Part shown: one piece after another, positions 8,720 to 17,589 of the stretch
Layout of the letters: each line of letters starts with the position of its first letter
How positions within the stretch are numbered: position 1 is the first letter of the stretch
Source of the DNA: Prevotella sp.
GTDB taxonomy: Bacteria; Bacteroidota; Bacteroidia; Bacteroidales; Bacteroidaceae
Direction of reading: 5' to 3'
Length of the DNA: 28,174 nucleotides
Assembly: GCA_016291915.1 (NCBI GenBank)
Contig: JAEEZP010000078.1
Span: 1 to 28,174 of the forward strand
The notes under the pieces: model-generated
The model's input: the letters and a program-made list of their open reading frames with translations, nothing else
Databases searched by the model: none
What the model was told of the DNA's origin: nothing
Position numbers and translations under genes: made by a program

Positions 8720-11700
8720 ATGGAAAAAAGACTAACAATGTTGTTTGCCAGCCTCTTCTTATGTTTAGGAATGGCTCTGGCCCAAACAAATGTCTCTGGA
8801 ACCGTAGTTTCTGCTGATGATGGTGAACCGATTGTCGGTGCATCTATACGTCTGATAGGAACTAATTTCGGCGCAGTAACAGATGTTAACGGTAAGTTCT
8901 ATCTTACTCCCCGTGAAGGCCACAACAAAATTGAGGTTACTTACATCGGTTTCGTAAGTCAGACACTGACTCTTAAGCAGAACATGCGTATCGAGTTGCT
9001 GCCCGACCAGAAGTCTATCGACGAGGTGATCGTGGTGGCTTACGGTACCCAGAAGCGTTCTGCCTTTACAGGATCTGCTGCTGTTGTAGGTTCCGATGAA
9101 ATCGGTAAAGTGCAGGTGACGAATGCCGTGGATGCCTTGAAAGGTAAGGCTGCCGGTGTTCAGATCAACACGGCTTCCGGTCAGCCGGGATCAACACCGA
9201 CGATCCGTATCCGTGGTGTCAACTCTATCAATGCCGGTAATGCTCCGTTGATCGTATTGGACGGATCTCCTTATGATGGTGGTCTGAACAACATCAACCC
9301 TGCCGACGTAGAGTCAATGACTGTATTGAAGGATGCTGCTTCTACCGCTCTGTACGGTGCCCGTGGAGGTAACGGTGTTATCCTTATCACCACCAAGGGT
9401 GCAAAGAAAGGTCAGGGTGCTACGGTTACCGTTGATGCCAAGTGGGGTTCAAACTCAAAGGCTATTCCACAGTATGAGCTGATCTCCAGTCCCGCCAAAT
9501 ATTATGAGTTGTGGTGGAAAGGACTGTACAATTACGCTGTTGACAAGCGTGGTGCCGATGCTGCTACTGCCTGGAAATGGGCGAACGACAACCTGATCAA
9601 CAGTACAGACTACGGTCTGGGATACAATGTGTATACCTATCCTGAAGGACAGGCCATGATCGGTACTAACGGAAAACTGAACCCGAATGCCACACTTGGT
9701 CGTCTGATTACTAATAAAGGTAATGAGTATTACCTGACTCCTGATGATTGGGAGGATGAGATGTACAACAACAGTCTCCGTCAGGAATATACCATTTCCG
9801 TTACAGGAAGTAACGATAAGGCTAACTTCTACGGTTCTGCCAACTACCTGAGTAACGATGGTATCGCTGCCGCTTCTGACTACAAGCGTTTCACCGGCCG
9901 TCTGAAGGCTGACTATCAGGCAAAGGATTGGTTGAAGGTGTCCGCAAACATGAGCTATGGTCACTATGACCGTAATGCGCTTGGTGATGACGGATCATCC
10001 GGTTCTTCCGGTAATGCTTTCGCATTCTCCAATATCGCTCCTATCTATCCGATGTATATCCGTGACGGAAAGGGGAATATCATCTATGATGAGACATCCC
10101 GCTTGATCCGTTATGACTATGGTGATGGTACGGTTACGCCGTTCCGTCCTTATCTGAGCCAGGGTAACCCGATTTCAGCCAACCTGCTCGATACCAATAA
10201 TACGGAGGGTAACACCTTCAATGGTACCGGTGAGATTGAAATCCGTCTGCCTTGGGGATTCACCTTCACATCGATCAACAATGTCTATTTGAATGAGTGG
10301 CGTTATACCAGCACGACCAACCCGTTCTTCGGTCAGTATGCTTCTTCCAACGGTGCTGTAACCAAGGAGCACGAGCGTGCATGGAGCTACAACTACCAGC
10401 AGCGTCTGAACTGGCGTAAGCTGTTCGGTAAGAATGAGTTCGAGGTGATGTTAGGACATGAGTACTATCGTTACTATGGCTACGACCTCTGGGCAAACAA
10501 GACCAATCAGTTCTCTGTATTCAACAAGGAATTGGCAGGAGCTGTGGTTCCAGGTAGTGCCAACTCTTCTTTCAGTGATTATAACACAGAGTCATGGTTG
10601 AGCCGTTTCCTGTACAATTATGAGGAGCGTTACTATGCTTCACTTTCTCTGATGCGTGAGGCTTCTTCCAATTTCTCTAAGGAAGATGGAAAATGGTGGG
10701 GTACCTTCTGGTCTGTCGGTGCCGGCTGGCTCATCAACAAGGAAAAGTTCATGGAGGGCGTGACCTGGTTGGACGAACTGAAGCTGAAAGCTTCTTACGG
10801 TGAGAATGGTAATGATGACATCGGTTCATACCAGTACACTCCTTATTTCGCTATCAGTAACTCCAACAACAACGTTTCTCTGACACCCTCTTCACTGGGT
10901 AACCCGAATATTTCATGGGAGAAGAACGGTAAGTTCAACATCGGTTTCGACTTTGCGATGTTCAACAGCCGCCTCACTGGTAGTATCGAGTACTATAACA
11001 ACCGTACCAACGACATGCTTTCATGGGTACCACTTCCACCGTCATATGGATACACCGGTTACTACGACAATGTGGGTAACATGGTCAACCGCGGTATGGA
11101 AATCGACCTGCACTACGATGTGATACGTACCAAGGACTTCACATGGAATGTCTATGCCAATATGACGACCAACCACAACGAGATTACCAAGTTGGCAGAA
11201 GAGCGTAAGTCATGGTATGATGAGCTCGGCCGTCTTGGCTATTCATCCGGCAGTTATTTCTATACAGAGGGTGAGTCTCGTTACACCTATTATACAAGGC
11301 GTTATGCCGGTGTTGATCCGGAAACCGGTTTGTCACAGTTCTGGAAGAATATCTACGAGTATAAAGTAACTGGTCAGGATGCTGATGGTAATGATATCAA
11401 AGAGACCATCTATTACGATGTTGATGGTAATGTGATCGATGATCCTGATAACTATTCCGGTGAGAAGCGCCGTAAGATCATCGGTGAGGAGAAAACAACC
11501 ACTTATAATGACGGTGACTACTATCTCTGCGGTGATGTGCTGCCTGATGTCTATGGTGGTTTCGGTACAAACATTACCTGGAAGGGATTTGACTTCTCTG
11601 CTGACTTCCAGTATCAGATTGGTGGTTTGGTTTATGATGGAAGTTATGCAGGAAACATGGGCTTCTCAACAGGTCATGCCATTCACGTAGATATGCTGGA

Positions 11701-12022
11701 TGCCTGGAGTGTGGATAATCCCGACTCCAACATCCCCCGTATGCAGTTCAACGACTCTTATATGGCATCTAGTTCAGACCGATTCTTGACCGATGCTTCA
11801 TACTTGACATTGGCAAACATTACAGTAGGTTATACTTTGCCAAAGAGTTTGGTCAGAAAGATCGGTTTGCAGAAAGTACGCTTCTATGCTGTCGGTGACA
11901 ATATCTGGACATGGTCAAAGCGTCAGGGTCTCGACCCGCGTCAGAGCATTACCGGTAGTACTACGAACAGTTACTATAAGCCTATCCGTACAATCTCTGG
12001 TGGTATTACGGTTACATTCTAA
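8720..12022 (+). CDS. SusC/RagA-family TonB-dependent outer-membrane oligosaccharide transporter
   Basis: The protein has 1100 residues, normal for SusC. Residues 1-21 are a signal peptide (MEKRLTMLFASLFLCLGMALA). A carboxypeptidase-D regulatory-like beta-sandwich follows (about 24-100: VSGTVVSADDGEPIVGASI), then the plug domain with DEVIVVAYGTQKR and the RIRGVNSINAGNAPLIVLDG block, and GARGGNGVILITTKGAKKG at the end of the plug. The rest is a 22-stranded barrel ending in the aromatic strand ISGGITVTF. It imports oligosaccharides across the outer membrane using TonB energy, with SusD (20 bp downstream) as lid. It is the first gene of the plus-strand operon and has its own promoter. Substrate cannot be read from the sequence; flanking rhamnosidases point to a rhamnose-rich glycan. 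Confidence 0.97.
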   Translation: MEKRLTMLFASLFLCLGMALAQTNVSGTVVSADDGEPIVGASIRLIGTNFGAVTDVNGKFYLTPREGHNKIEVTYIGFVSQTLTLKQNMRIELLPDQKSIDEVIVVAYGTQKRSAFTGSAAVVGSDEIGKVQVTNAVDALKGKAAGVQINTASGQPGSTPTIRIRGVNSINAGNAPLIVLDGSPYDGGLNNINPADVESMTVLKDAASTALYGARGGNGVILITTKGAKKGQGATVTVDAKWGSNSKAIPQYELISSPAKYYELWWKGLYNYAVDKRGADAATAWKWANDNLINSTDYGLGYNVYTYPEGQAMIGTNGKLNPNATLGRLITNKGNEYYLTPDDWEDEMYNNSLRQEYTISVTGSNDKANFYGSANYLSNDGIAAASDYKRFTGRLKADYQAKDWLKVSANMSYGHYDRNALGDDGSSGSSGNAFAFSNIAPIYPMYIRDGKGNIIYDETSRLIRYDYGDGTVTPFRPYLSQGNPISANLLDTNNTEGNTFNGTGEIEIRLPWGFTFTSINNVYLNEWRYTSTTNPFFGQYASSNGAVTKEHERAWSYNYQQRLNWRKLFGKNEFEVMLGHEYYRYYGYDLWANKTNQFSVFNKELAGAVVPGSANSSFSDYNTESWLSRFLYNYEERYYASLSLMREASSNFSKEDGKWWGTFWSVGAGWLINKEKFMEGVTWLDELKLKASYGENGNDDIGSYQYTPYFAISNSNNNVSLTPSSLGNPNISWEKNGKFNIGFDFAMFNSRLTGSIEYYNNRTNDMLSWVPLPPSYGYTGYYDNVGNMVNRGMEIDLHYDVIRTKDFTWNVYANMTTNHNEITKLAEERKSWYDELGRLGYSSGSYFYTEGESRYTYYTRRYAGVDPETGLSQFWKNIYEYKVTGQDADGNDIKETIYYDVDGNVIDDPDNYSGEKRRKIIGEEKTTTYNDGDYYLCGDVLPDVYGGFGTNITWKGFDFSADFQYQIGGLVYDGSYAGNMGFSTGHAIHVDMLDAWSVDNPDSNIPRMQFNDSYMASSSDRFLTDASYLTLANITVGYTLPKSLVRKIGLQKVRFYAVGDNIWTWSKRQGLDPRQSITGSTTNSYYKPIRTISGGITVTF

Positions 12023-12042
12023 TTTTAGAACAGAAAAGAAAT

Positions 12043-13698
12043 ATGAAAGTTATGAAAATATATAATCTTTTAATATCAGGTGTGTGTGTCGCTGCAATCA
12101 GCTTGACAACACTGACTGGCTGTATTGAGGAGACGGAACCGACGGATCGAGCCACCGAGAAGCAGATACAGGAATCTTCCTCGGCTACCTCAGCCCTTCT
12201 GATGGCATTGCCGGCATATTTTAACCATTATAGTTCTTCTATCGCAGATAATAACTGGCATTATCCTTTCGGTTATGGTGCCAATATGTATATCCGCGAC
12301 TTAATGACGGGTGACTTTCTCCATGACAAGACCAACTATACGGGTCACTTCAACCGTTGGGCACAAAACAAGTATCAAGGTGACGGCTATGTGTTCTGTC
12401 AGTATATCTTTGGATACTATTATGGCTTCGTGCTGGCTGCAAACAACCTGATCGGCGGAGTCGATGTGGAGAATGCTACGGATGAGCAGTTAGGATACCT
12501 GGGTGCCGGTTTGGCTTTCCGTGCGTTGCTCTATCTGGATATGGCGCGCAGCTATGAGTATCTGCCTTGTGACGTTACCAGTAATATCAACAAGGATGGT
12601 AATGACGTGAAGAACCTTACCGTTCCTATCGTTACAGAGGCTACCTCTAAGGAGGATGCACAGAACAACCCGCGTGCTACCCGTCAGGAGATGTTTGATT
12701 TCATCCTGAAAGATCTGGATAATGCAGAACAATATATCGTCAACCTGACAGACTATAAAGACAATGTGCTGCCTGACCTGGCTTGCGTCTATGGTTTGAA
12801 AGCACGTCTGTATATGTGGGTTGAGGATTATGCCAACGCACAGAAGTATGCCCGTCTGGCTATCAACACTGCCCGTGTGCAACCGATGACCGAGGAGGAC
12901 TGTCTGAACTGGCGTACCGGTTTCAATGACATCTCCAAGTGGATGTGGGGAGCACAGCAGACTTCTGAGGATGACACCGTACAGAGCGGTATCATCAACT
13001 GGTCATCTTGGTTGTGCAACCAGACCACCTTCGGTTATACCGGTTTCGGTGGCTCTAACATGCCGTTCAACTGTATCGACCAGCGTATGTACGACCGTAT
13101 CAGTGATACCGACTTCCGTAAGGCAGAGTTCAAGGCTCCGGAAGGATCACCGCTGGCTGCAAAGAACCGCTATATTCCTGAAGTTGCCGATGCATGTAAA
13201 GAAACAATGACCGAGTTGGCTTCCTTGAAGTTCCGCCCGGCACAGGGTAATTCAGGTGACTATCAGATCGGTGCCGCAGCTGCTTATCCGATCATGCGCG
13301 TGGAGGAGATGTACTTTATCGAGGCTGAGGCTGCCGCACACCAGAATGCCGGCCAGGGTCTGCAGTTGTTGACCGACTTCATGAAGACTTATCGTGACCC
13401 GGCTTATGTCACCCGTAAGACGACAACTGAAGAGGTGGTTGATGAAGTGGTATTCCAGAAGCGTGTGGAGCTCTGGGGTGAAGGCCAGACCTTCTTCGAC
13501 ATCAAGCGTCTGAACTATTCTGTTACCCGTGGTTATCCCGGTACCAACTGGTATGACCTGGCACGCTTGAACACCAACGGTCGTCCTGCATGGATGAACT
13601 TCGTGATCATCCAAACCGAGCAGAACAACAACAAGGCACTGGTGGGCTGGAACAATCCGGATCCTTCAGATCTCTATACACCTTGGGTGGCTCAGTAA
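12043..13698 (+). CDS. SusD/RagB-family surface glycan-binding lipoprotein
   Basis: The protein has 551 residues. The N-terminus has a lipoprotein signal with lipobox LTGC followed by IEETEP, so it is lipid-anchored and probably surface exposed. An alternative start is the MKIYN methionine at 12052. The N-terminal helical region (GYYYGFVLAANNLI, YLGAGLAFRALLYLDMARSYE) is the TPR-like SusD core, and the C-terminal part has the RVEEMYFIEAEAAA and VVFQKRVELWGEGQTFFDIK motifs diagnostic of SusD C-terminal domains. It caps the SusC transporter and binds the incoming oligosaccharide. It lies 20 bp after susC and 37 bp before the next lipoprotein, in one operon. Confidence 0.96.
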   Translation: MKVMKIYNLLISGVCVAAISLTTLTGCIEETEPTDRATEKQIQESSSATSALLMALPAYFNHYSSSIADNNWHYPFGYGANMYIRDLMTGDFLHDKTNYTGHFNRWAQNKYQGDGYVFCQYIFGYYYGFVLAANNLIGGVDVENATDEQLGYLGAGLAFRALLYLDMARSYEYLPCDVTSNINKDGNDVKNLTVPIVTEATSKEDAQNNPRATRQEMFDFILKDLDNAEQYIVNLTDYKDNVLPDLACVYGLKARLYMWVEDYANAQKYARLAINTARVQPMTEEDCLNWRTGFNDISKWMWGAQQTSEDDTVQSGIINWSSWLCNQTTFGYTGFGGSNMPFNCIDQRMYDRISDTDFRKAEFKAPEGSPLAAKNRYIPEVADACKETMTELASLKFRPAQGNSGDYQIGAAAAYPIMRVEEMYFIEAEAAAHQNAGQGLQLLTDFMKTYRDPAYVTRKTTTEEVVDEVVFQKRVELWGEGQTFFDIKRLNYSVTRGYPGTNWYDLARLNTNGRPAWMNFVIIQTEQNNNKALVGWNNPDPSDLYTPWVAQ

Positions 13699-13735
13699 TC
13701 TTTGATAACGTAACGATCCATTAAAACTCATTGAT

Positions 13736-15589
13736 ATGAAGAATTTATTTAAATATACATTCGTAGCGTTGGCAGGACTGATGGGTATGGTCTTCAGTGC
13801 CTGTACCAATGACTACACTTATGATCCTGCTACAGTAAGCGGCAGTCAGGTGTATTTCAGTGATCAGCTGCCCACAATACAAGAGATCAGTACAAAGGCT
13901 TCCAGCTTCGAGGTGGAGGTACTGCGTGTCGATACCAAGGACGCCATCTCTGTTCCTCTGACTGTTAACAAGCCTGACAACAGTATCTTTACGATACCCA
14001 GCAGCGTTTCTTTCGCTGCCGGACAGGCTTCAGCAATTATCCCCGTAAGCTACGATCCGACCAAGGTGGAGTATGGTAACTATGAGGATATCACCATCAG
14101 TATAGCAGATGCAAACCTGGCAACCATCTACGGTTTGTCTTCTTATTCCTTCAAGGCAGGTGCAACGGCTTGGGTTGACTATGGTACAGCCTTATACCGT
14201 GAGGACTTGATTGCAAGCTTATTTACTGTAGATAATATTGTTTACGAGGTTCCTATTCAGAAGAATGTGGTGGAGGAAGGTTATTACCGTCTGGTGAATC
14301 CCTATGGACAGCCTTATAAATATAATGATCCCGGAGACTTCGATGAAACTACCGACAGTTATCTGACAATCAATGCTACAGATCCTGACTGGGTGTACGT
14401 AGAGGATAGTCCTACAACCACGAATTGGGGTTATGGCGTATTCTCCATGACAAGTTATGTACAGGGGTATATGAACAATGGTTATACACTTGATTTCATC
14501 AAATCCAATGCACCACAATTATTCGGTAAATTGAAGGATGGCGTCATTACAATGCCTGCCACCTCTATGTTGATAAGCATGGCCGACTATAATAGTGGTA
14601 AATGGTTAGAAGCCAATGCTAGTGGTCTGTTCGCTGTTGCTTTGCCAGGTCATGTGATTGCCGATTATAGTCTTGTATGTGAATATGCCGGACGTTTCAC
14701 AGATATCGCAGACAATGATTATGTCCGCAATACCTTTACCTTCGGTGAGGATGTAGAGTCTGTGAAATATGTCATTGTACCTGCTGGTACTGATGTAGAT
14801 GAGATCATCGCCGGTATCAAAGACGGCTCTATTGAAGCTACAGAGGTTACAGCAAGTGGTGACAGTGAGATACCGTTCAACGAGGAAACTGGCAACTATA
14901 TGGTTGTTGCTGTCATCTATGCCGGTGGCGAACCTGTCGGTGAGGAAGTCTTTGAATTCAAGTTCAAGTCAAGCAAGGACAATACAGAGGTCTTCGAGGA
15001 TGTGGCAGCAGGTATCCTGTCGTTAGGTGTTGCTGACGTAAGTGCGATGTTCGACAGGGATGGTGAAGCTTGGGGTCTGTTCCCGGAGAAAGTGGGTGCC
15101 AGTTCACCGGTTGTCGGTGAGGCTATCCTCTCACAGAGCACCAGTGATCCTACACACTTCAAACTGACACCGTTCTGGATGGAGTCAAATCCGCTGGAGT
15201 TCCATTATTATGCTGATGAGAACTGGCTATCCGTTGAGGGTGTAGAGACCGGTATCAGTAGTCAAAATGGTCCCATTGTGGTTACTGACATCGAAACCTA
15301 CTTCAATGCGGATCTGTCAGCCTCTGGCGTACATTCCGGCTATGATGCTGAAAACGCTACCTTTAACTTCTTCCTCTTCTATCACGCAGGCCAGGCTATG
15401 TATGCAGGCGAGTTGGAGACCTTTGAGGTGACAGCCACCGCAGCCAAGGCTATCAAGAAGGCCATGAAGAAAGCAAGGGAAAGTAGTCAATGGGGTGTCA
15501 AGAAGGATGCTACTCATAAACCTTATAAGGGAAAGATAGCAAAATGCTTGAAGAGAGTAATAAGTGCTCCTGCCAAGTTAACTTTCTAA
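13736..15589 (+). CDS. Putative surface glycan-binding lipoprotein in the SusE/F position
   Basis: This 617-residue lipoprotein has lipobox FSAC followed by TNDYTYDP. Residues about 35-145 resemble a Calx-beta/DUF4843-like Ig fold (VYFSDQLPTIQEIST, FTIPSSVSFAAGQASAIIPV). The middle and C-terminal parts are beta-rich without a catalytic motif I recognise. Third genes after susCD usually encode surface glycan-binding proteins that hold the polysaccharide at the cell surface, and that is the likely role here. The last 46 or so residues are strongly basic (about 15 Lys/Arg against 2 acids) and unlike the acidic remainder. No enzyme function is indicated. A hairpin begins 29 bp after the stop. Confidence 0.75.
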   Translation: MKNLFKYTFVALAGLMGMVFSACTNDYTYDPATVSGSQVYFSDQLPTIQEISTKASSFEVEVLRVDTKDAISVPLTVNKPDNSIFTIPSSVSFAAGQASAIIPVSYDPTKVEYGNYEDITISIADANLATIYGLSSYSFKAGATAWVDYGTALYREDLIASLFTVDNIVYEVPIQKNVVEEGYYRLVNPYGQPYKYNDPGDFDETTDSYLTINATDPDWVYVEDSPTTTNWGYGVFSMTSYVQGYMNNGYTLDFIKSNAPQLFGKLKDGVITMPATSMLISMADYNSGKWLEANASGLFAVALPGHVIADYSLVCEYAGRFTDIADNDYVRNTFTFGEDVESVKYVIVPAGTDVDEIIAGIKDGSIEATEVTASGDSEIPFNEETGNYMVVAVIYAGGEPVGEEVFEFKFKSSKDNTEVFEDVAAGILSLGVADVSAMFDRDGEAWGLFPEKVGASSPVVGEAILSQSTSDPTHFKLTPFWMESNPLEFHYYADENWLSVEGVETGISSQNGPIVVTDIETYFNADLSASGVHSGYDAENATFNFFLFYHAGQAMYAGELETFEVTATAAKAIKKAMKKARESSQWGVKKDATHKPYKGKIAKCLKRVISAPAKLTF

Positions 15590-15618
15590 CAAAACCACTG
15601 CCGCGTTGACGGCAAAAG

Positions 15619-15656
15619 AGGCAGGAGTCTTCCCCAAGGGAGAGGCTCCTGCCTTT
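15619..15656 (+). terminator. Strong hairpin after the susCD lipoprotein, just before the M6 gene
   Basis: AGGCAGGAG (15619-15627) pairs perfectly with CTCCTGCCT (15646-15654), and the interior TCTTCCCC/GGGAGAGG continues the stem with wobbles and one mismatch to a tiny loop. Only three T residues follow, so it may be a partial terminator or an RNA-stabilising hairpin rather than a full stop. It ends about 23 bp before the protease ATG and no promoter is visible in between. Confidence 0.65.
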
Positions 15657-15677
15657 ACTCGTATTAAAATTATCATT

Positions 15678-17414
15678 ATGAAAAGACTGATTATCGCTTT
15701 ATCATTTTTTGCTGTAACAGCCACAGCCAGTGCCATTCCTGCGCAAAGAGGAATCTGGAAAAACGTAACACTTAGTGACGGCACCACCGCCAGGGTGGAA
15801 CTGCGGGGTGACGAATTCGTTAGCTATTGGCAGGCTAAGGATGGCCGGTGTTTTATTCAAGAAGAAGGAACAGCGTTCTACAAGCATGTGGAACTCAAAG
15901 AATTAGTTGCGAAGGCTGCACCCAAGAGGGCTCAGGCTAATGCCAGAAGGGCTGCAAGGCGGGCTGCCATGAGGAAGGCAAATATTGGCGGTGATCATAT
16001 TGAATATACAGGAAAGAGGAAGGGCCTGATCATCCTTACGCAGTTCAAGGACAAGTCTTTCGCCTTAGGACATAACAAGAAGTTCTATGATGAGGTTGCC
16101 AATGCGATGGAGCTGTCTGCTGCGAAGAAGAAACTCGGCTTCACAGGGAGTGTGAAGAAATATTTTTATGACCAGAGCCGTGGTCAGTTTGAGTTAGACT
16201 TCGATGTAGTGGGTCCGGTAACCCTCGACAGAGAGTATGCCTATTATGGTGCTCATGGCGGTGGCAGCAATGATGTCCGGTCGGGTACTATGGTGGCACA
16301 AGCATGTCGTAAGGCTGCGGATGAACTTACCAGCAGTGGCTTTGACCTCAAGGCCTATGACTGGGATAACAACGGTTATGTTGACCAGGTATTTGTCCTT
16401 TATGCCGGTAAAGGAGAGGCCTCCGGTGGTGATGAAAATACGATATGGCCTCACGAGTGGAGTCTTGAGTCGTCAGACTTCGGGAAAGCACTGCGTATCA
16501 ATGATGACTTATCGTTTAATACGTATGCTTGCGGTTGCGAGATTTTCTGGGATGAGATAGGTCGTGATATTACCAACGGTATCGGCACAATCTGTCATGA
16601 GTTCTCTCATTGTCTCGGACTGCCGGATATGTATGATACAGGAGGGAATAACTTTGGTATGAGCTATTGGGACATCATGGATCAAGGCAGCTATGCCGGA
16701 AATCAGTTTACTCCTCCCTCATATACCAGTTTTGAGTTGGCATATGCGGGCTGGCTCGACCCGATAGAACTGAAAGAGCCGACCACGGTCAAGGATATGC
16801 GTCCACTTTGTGACGGCGGACAGACTTTCGTCATCTATAACGATGCCAATCCTAATGAGTATTACCTGTTGGAGAACAGGCAGAAGGTGGGTTGGGATGC
16901 CGCCATGTATGGTCAAGGACTGTTAGTGCTCCACGTGGATTATGATGCAAACATCTGGCAATGGAACCGTGTCAACAACACCACGTCTTCCTATTATGAC
17001 GGTCAAGGAAATATGGTGACTAACGATCACCAGCGTTGTACCATCATCGCTGCCGATAATGATTATTATAACTCTACTGAATCATTATCCGGAGATCCTT
17101 TCCCAAACAATGGGAAGACTGAGCTTACCAATTCTTCACAGCCCAAAGCTTCAGTGTTTAATGCAAATACCGATGGCAGCATGTTGATGAATAAGGACAT
17201 CACGGATATCGTGCAGAATGCGGATGGTACGATCAGCTTTGATTTCATGGGCGGTAGCAGTACCAATATCATTACGGGTATTAAGGCTATCCGCACTATC
17301 AATAATGAGCGTGATAACCGTATCTACGACCTCCACGGACGTTATGTGGGCACGGACTTGAATACCTTACCGAAGGGTATTTATGTTACCGGCGGTAAGA
17401 AGATCGTAAGATAA
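15678..17414 (+). CDS. Secreted M6-like zinc metalloprotease with C-terminal sorting tail
   Basis: I set the start at 15678 because MKRLIIALSFFAVTATASA is a good signal peptide; an upstream in-frame ATG (15606) would run through the hairpin. The 578-residue product has an N-terminal propeptide-like region with an Arg/Ala-rich stretch (about residues 79-101), then an M6-type catalytic domain. Its zinc site is HEFSHCLGLPD (His307, Glu308, His311, Asp317), with a Met-turn candidate SYWDIMDQGSY. The C-terminus, RIYDLHGRYVGTDLNTLPKG then IYVTGGKKIVR, is like the short sorting tails of Prevotella secreted proteins and suggests type IX secretion. A protease is not a glycan enzyme; it may free the glycan from protein or mature surface proteins. 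Co-transcription with susCD would need readthrough of the hairpin. Confidence 0.9.
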   Translation: MKRLIIALSFFAVTATASAIPAQRGIWKNVTLSDGTTARVELRGDEFVSYWQAKDGRCFIQEEGTAFYKHVELKELVAKAAPKRAQANARRAARRAAMRKANIGGDHIEYTGKRKGLIILTQFKDKSFALGHNKKFYDEVANAMELSAAKKKLGFTGSVKKYFYDQSRGQFELDFDVVGPVTLDREYAYYGAHGGGSNDVRSGTMVAQACRKAADELTSSGFDLKAYDWDNNGYVDQVFVLYAGKGEASGGDENTIWPHEWSLESSDFGKALRINDDLSFNTYACGCEIFWDEIGRDITNGIGTICHEFSHCLGLPDMYDTGGNNFGMSYWDIMDQGSYAGNQFTPPSYTSFELAYAGWLDPIELKEPTTVKDMRPLCDGGQTFVIYNDANPNEYYLLENRQKVGWDAAMYGQGLLVLHVDYDANIWQWNRVNNTTSSYYDGQGNMVTNDHQRCTIIAADNDYYNSTESLSGDPFPNNGKTELTNSSQPKASVFNANTDGSMLMNKDITDIVQNADGTISFDFMGGSSTNIITGIKAIRTINNERDNRIYDLHGRYVGTDLNTLPKGIYVTGGKKIVR

Positions 17415-17441
17415 GGCAGCGACTTTATAGCTAACGCTAAA

Positions 17442-17551
17442 GTAAAACAACTTGTTTTACCTTGGAAAAGGTGACTTTTTCTACTGGAAAAGGTGACTAA
17501 ATCCGAAGCAAAACAAGTCGTTTTACTATTGAAAAAGTGACTGTTCCTAAA
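17442..17551. repeat. Five-unit tandem array with 22-bp period between convergent genes
   Basis: Five consecutive 22-bp blocks start at 17442, 17464, 17486, 17508 and 17530. Blocks 2, 3 and 5 begin with (g/t)gaaaa(g/a)gtgac; blocks 1 and 4 begin with g(t/c)aaaacaa followed by a gttttac half. Block 1 contains a perfect inverted repeat, GTAAAACAA-C-TTGTTTTAC (17442-17460). The array fills most of the 175-bp gap between the protease stop and the GH2 stop. The period of 22 is not a multiple of three, so it is not a coding repeat. It may also act as a bidirectional transcription end. Confidence 0.8.
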
Positions 17552-17589
17552 GTGGGTAATTACTTTTTCCTTGTTCCTTAATGATTTCC

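Noticed and set aside
15606..15677. Upstream ATG at 15606 as start of the protease
   Set aside because: It would put the hairpin inside the coding region and bury the signal peptide 24 residues in; the ATG at 15678 gives a normal export signal.
17442..17551. 22-bp array as a CRISPR
   Set aside because: Units are contiguous with no spacers, they diverge in sequence, and no cas genes are present.
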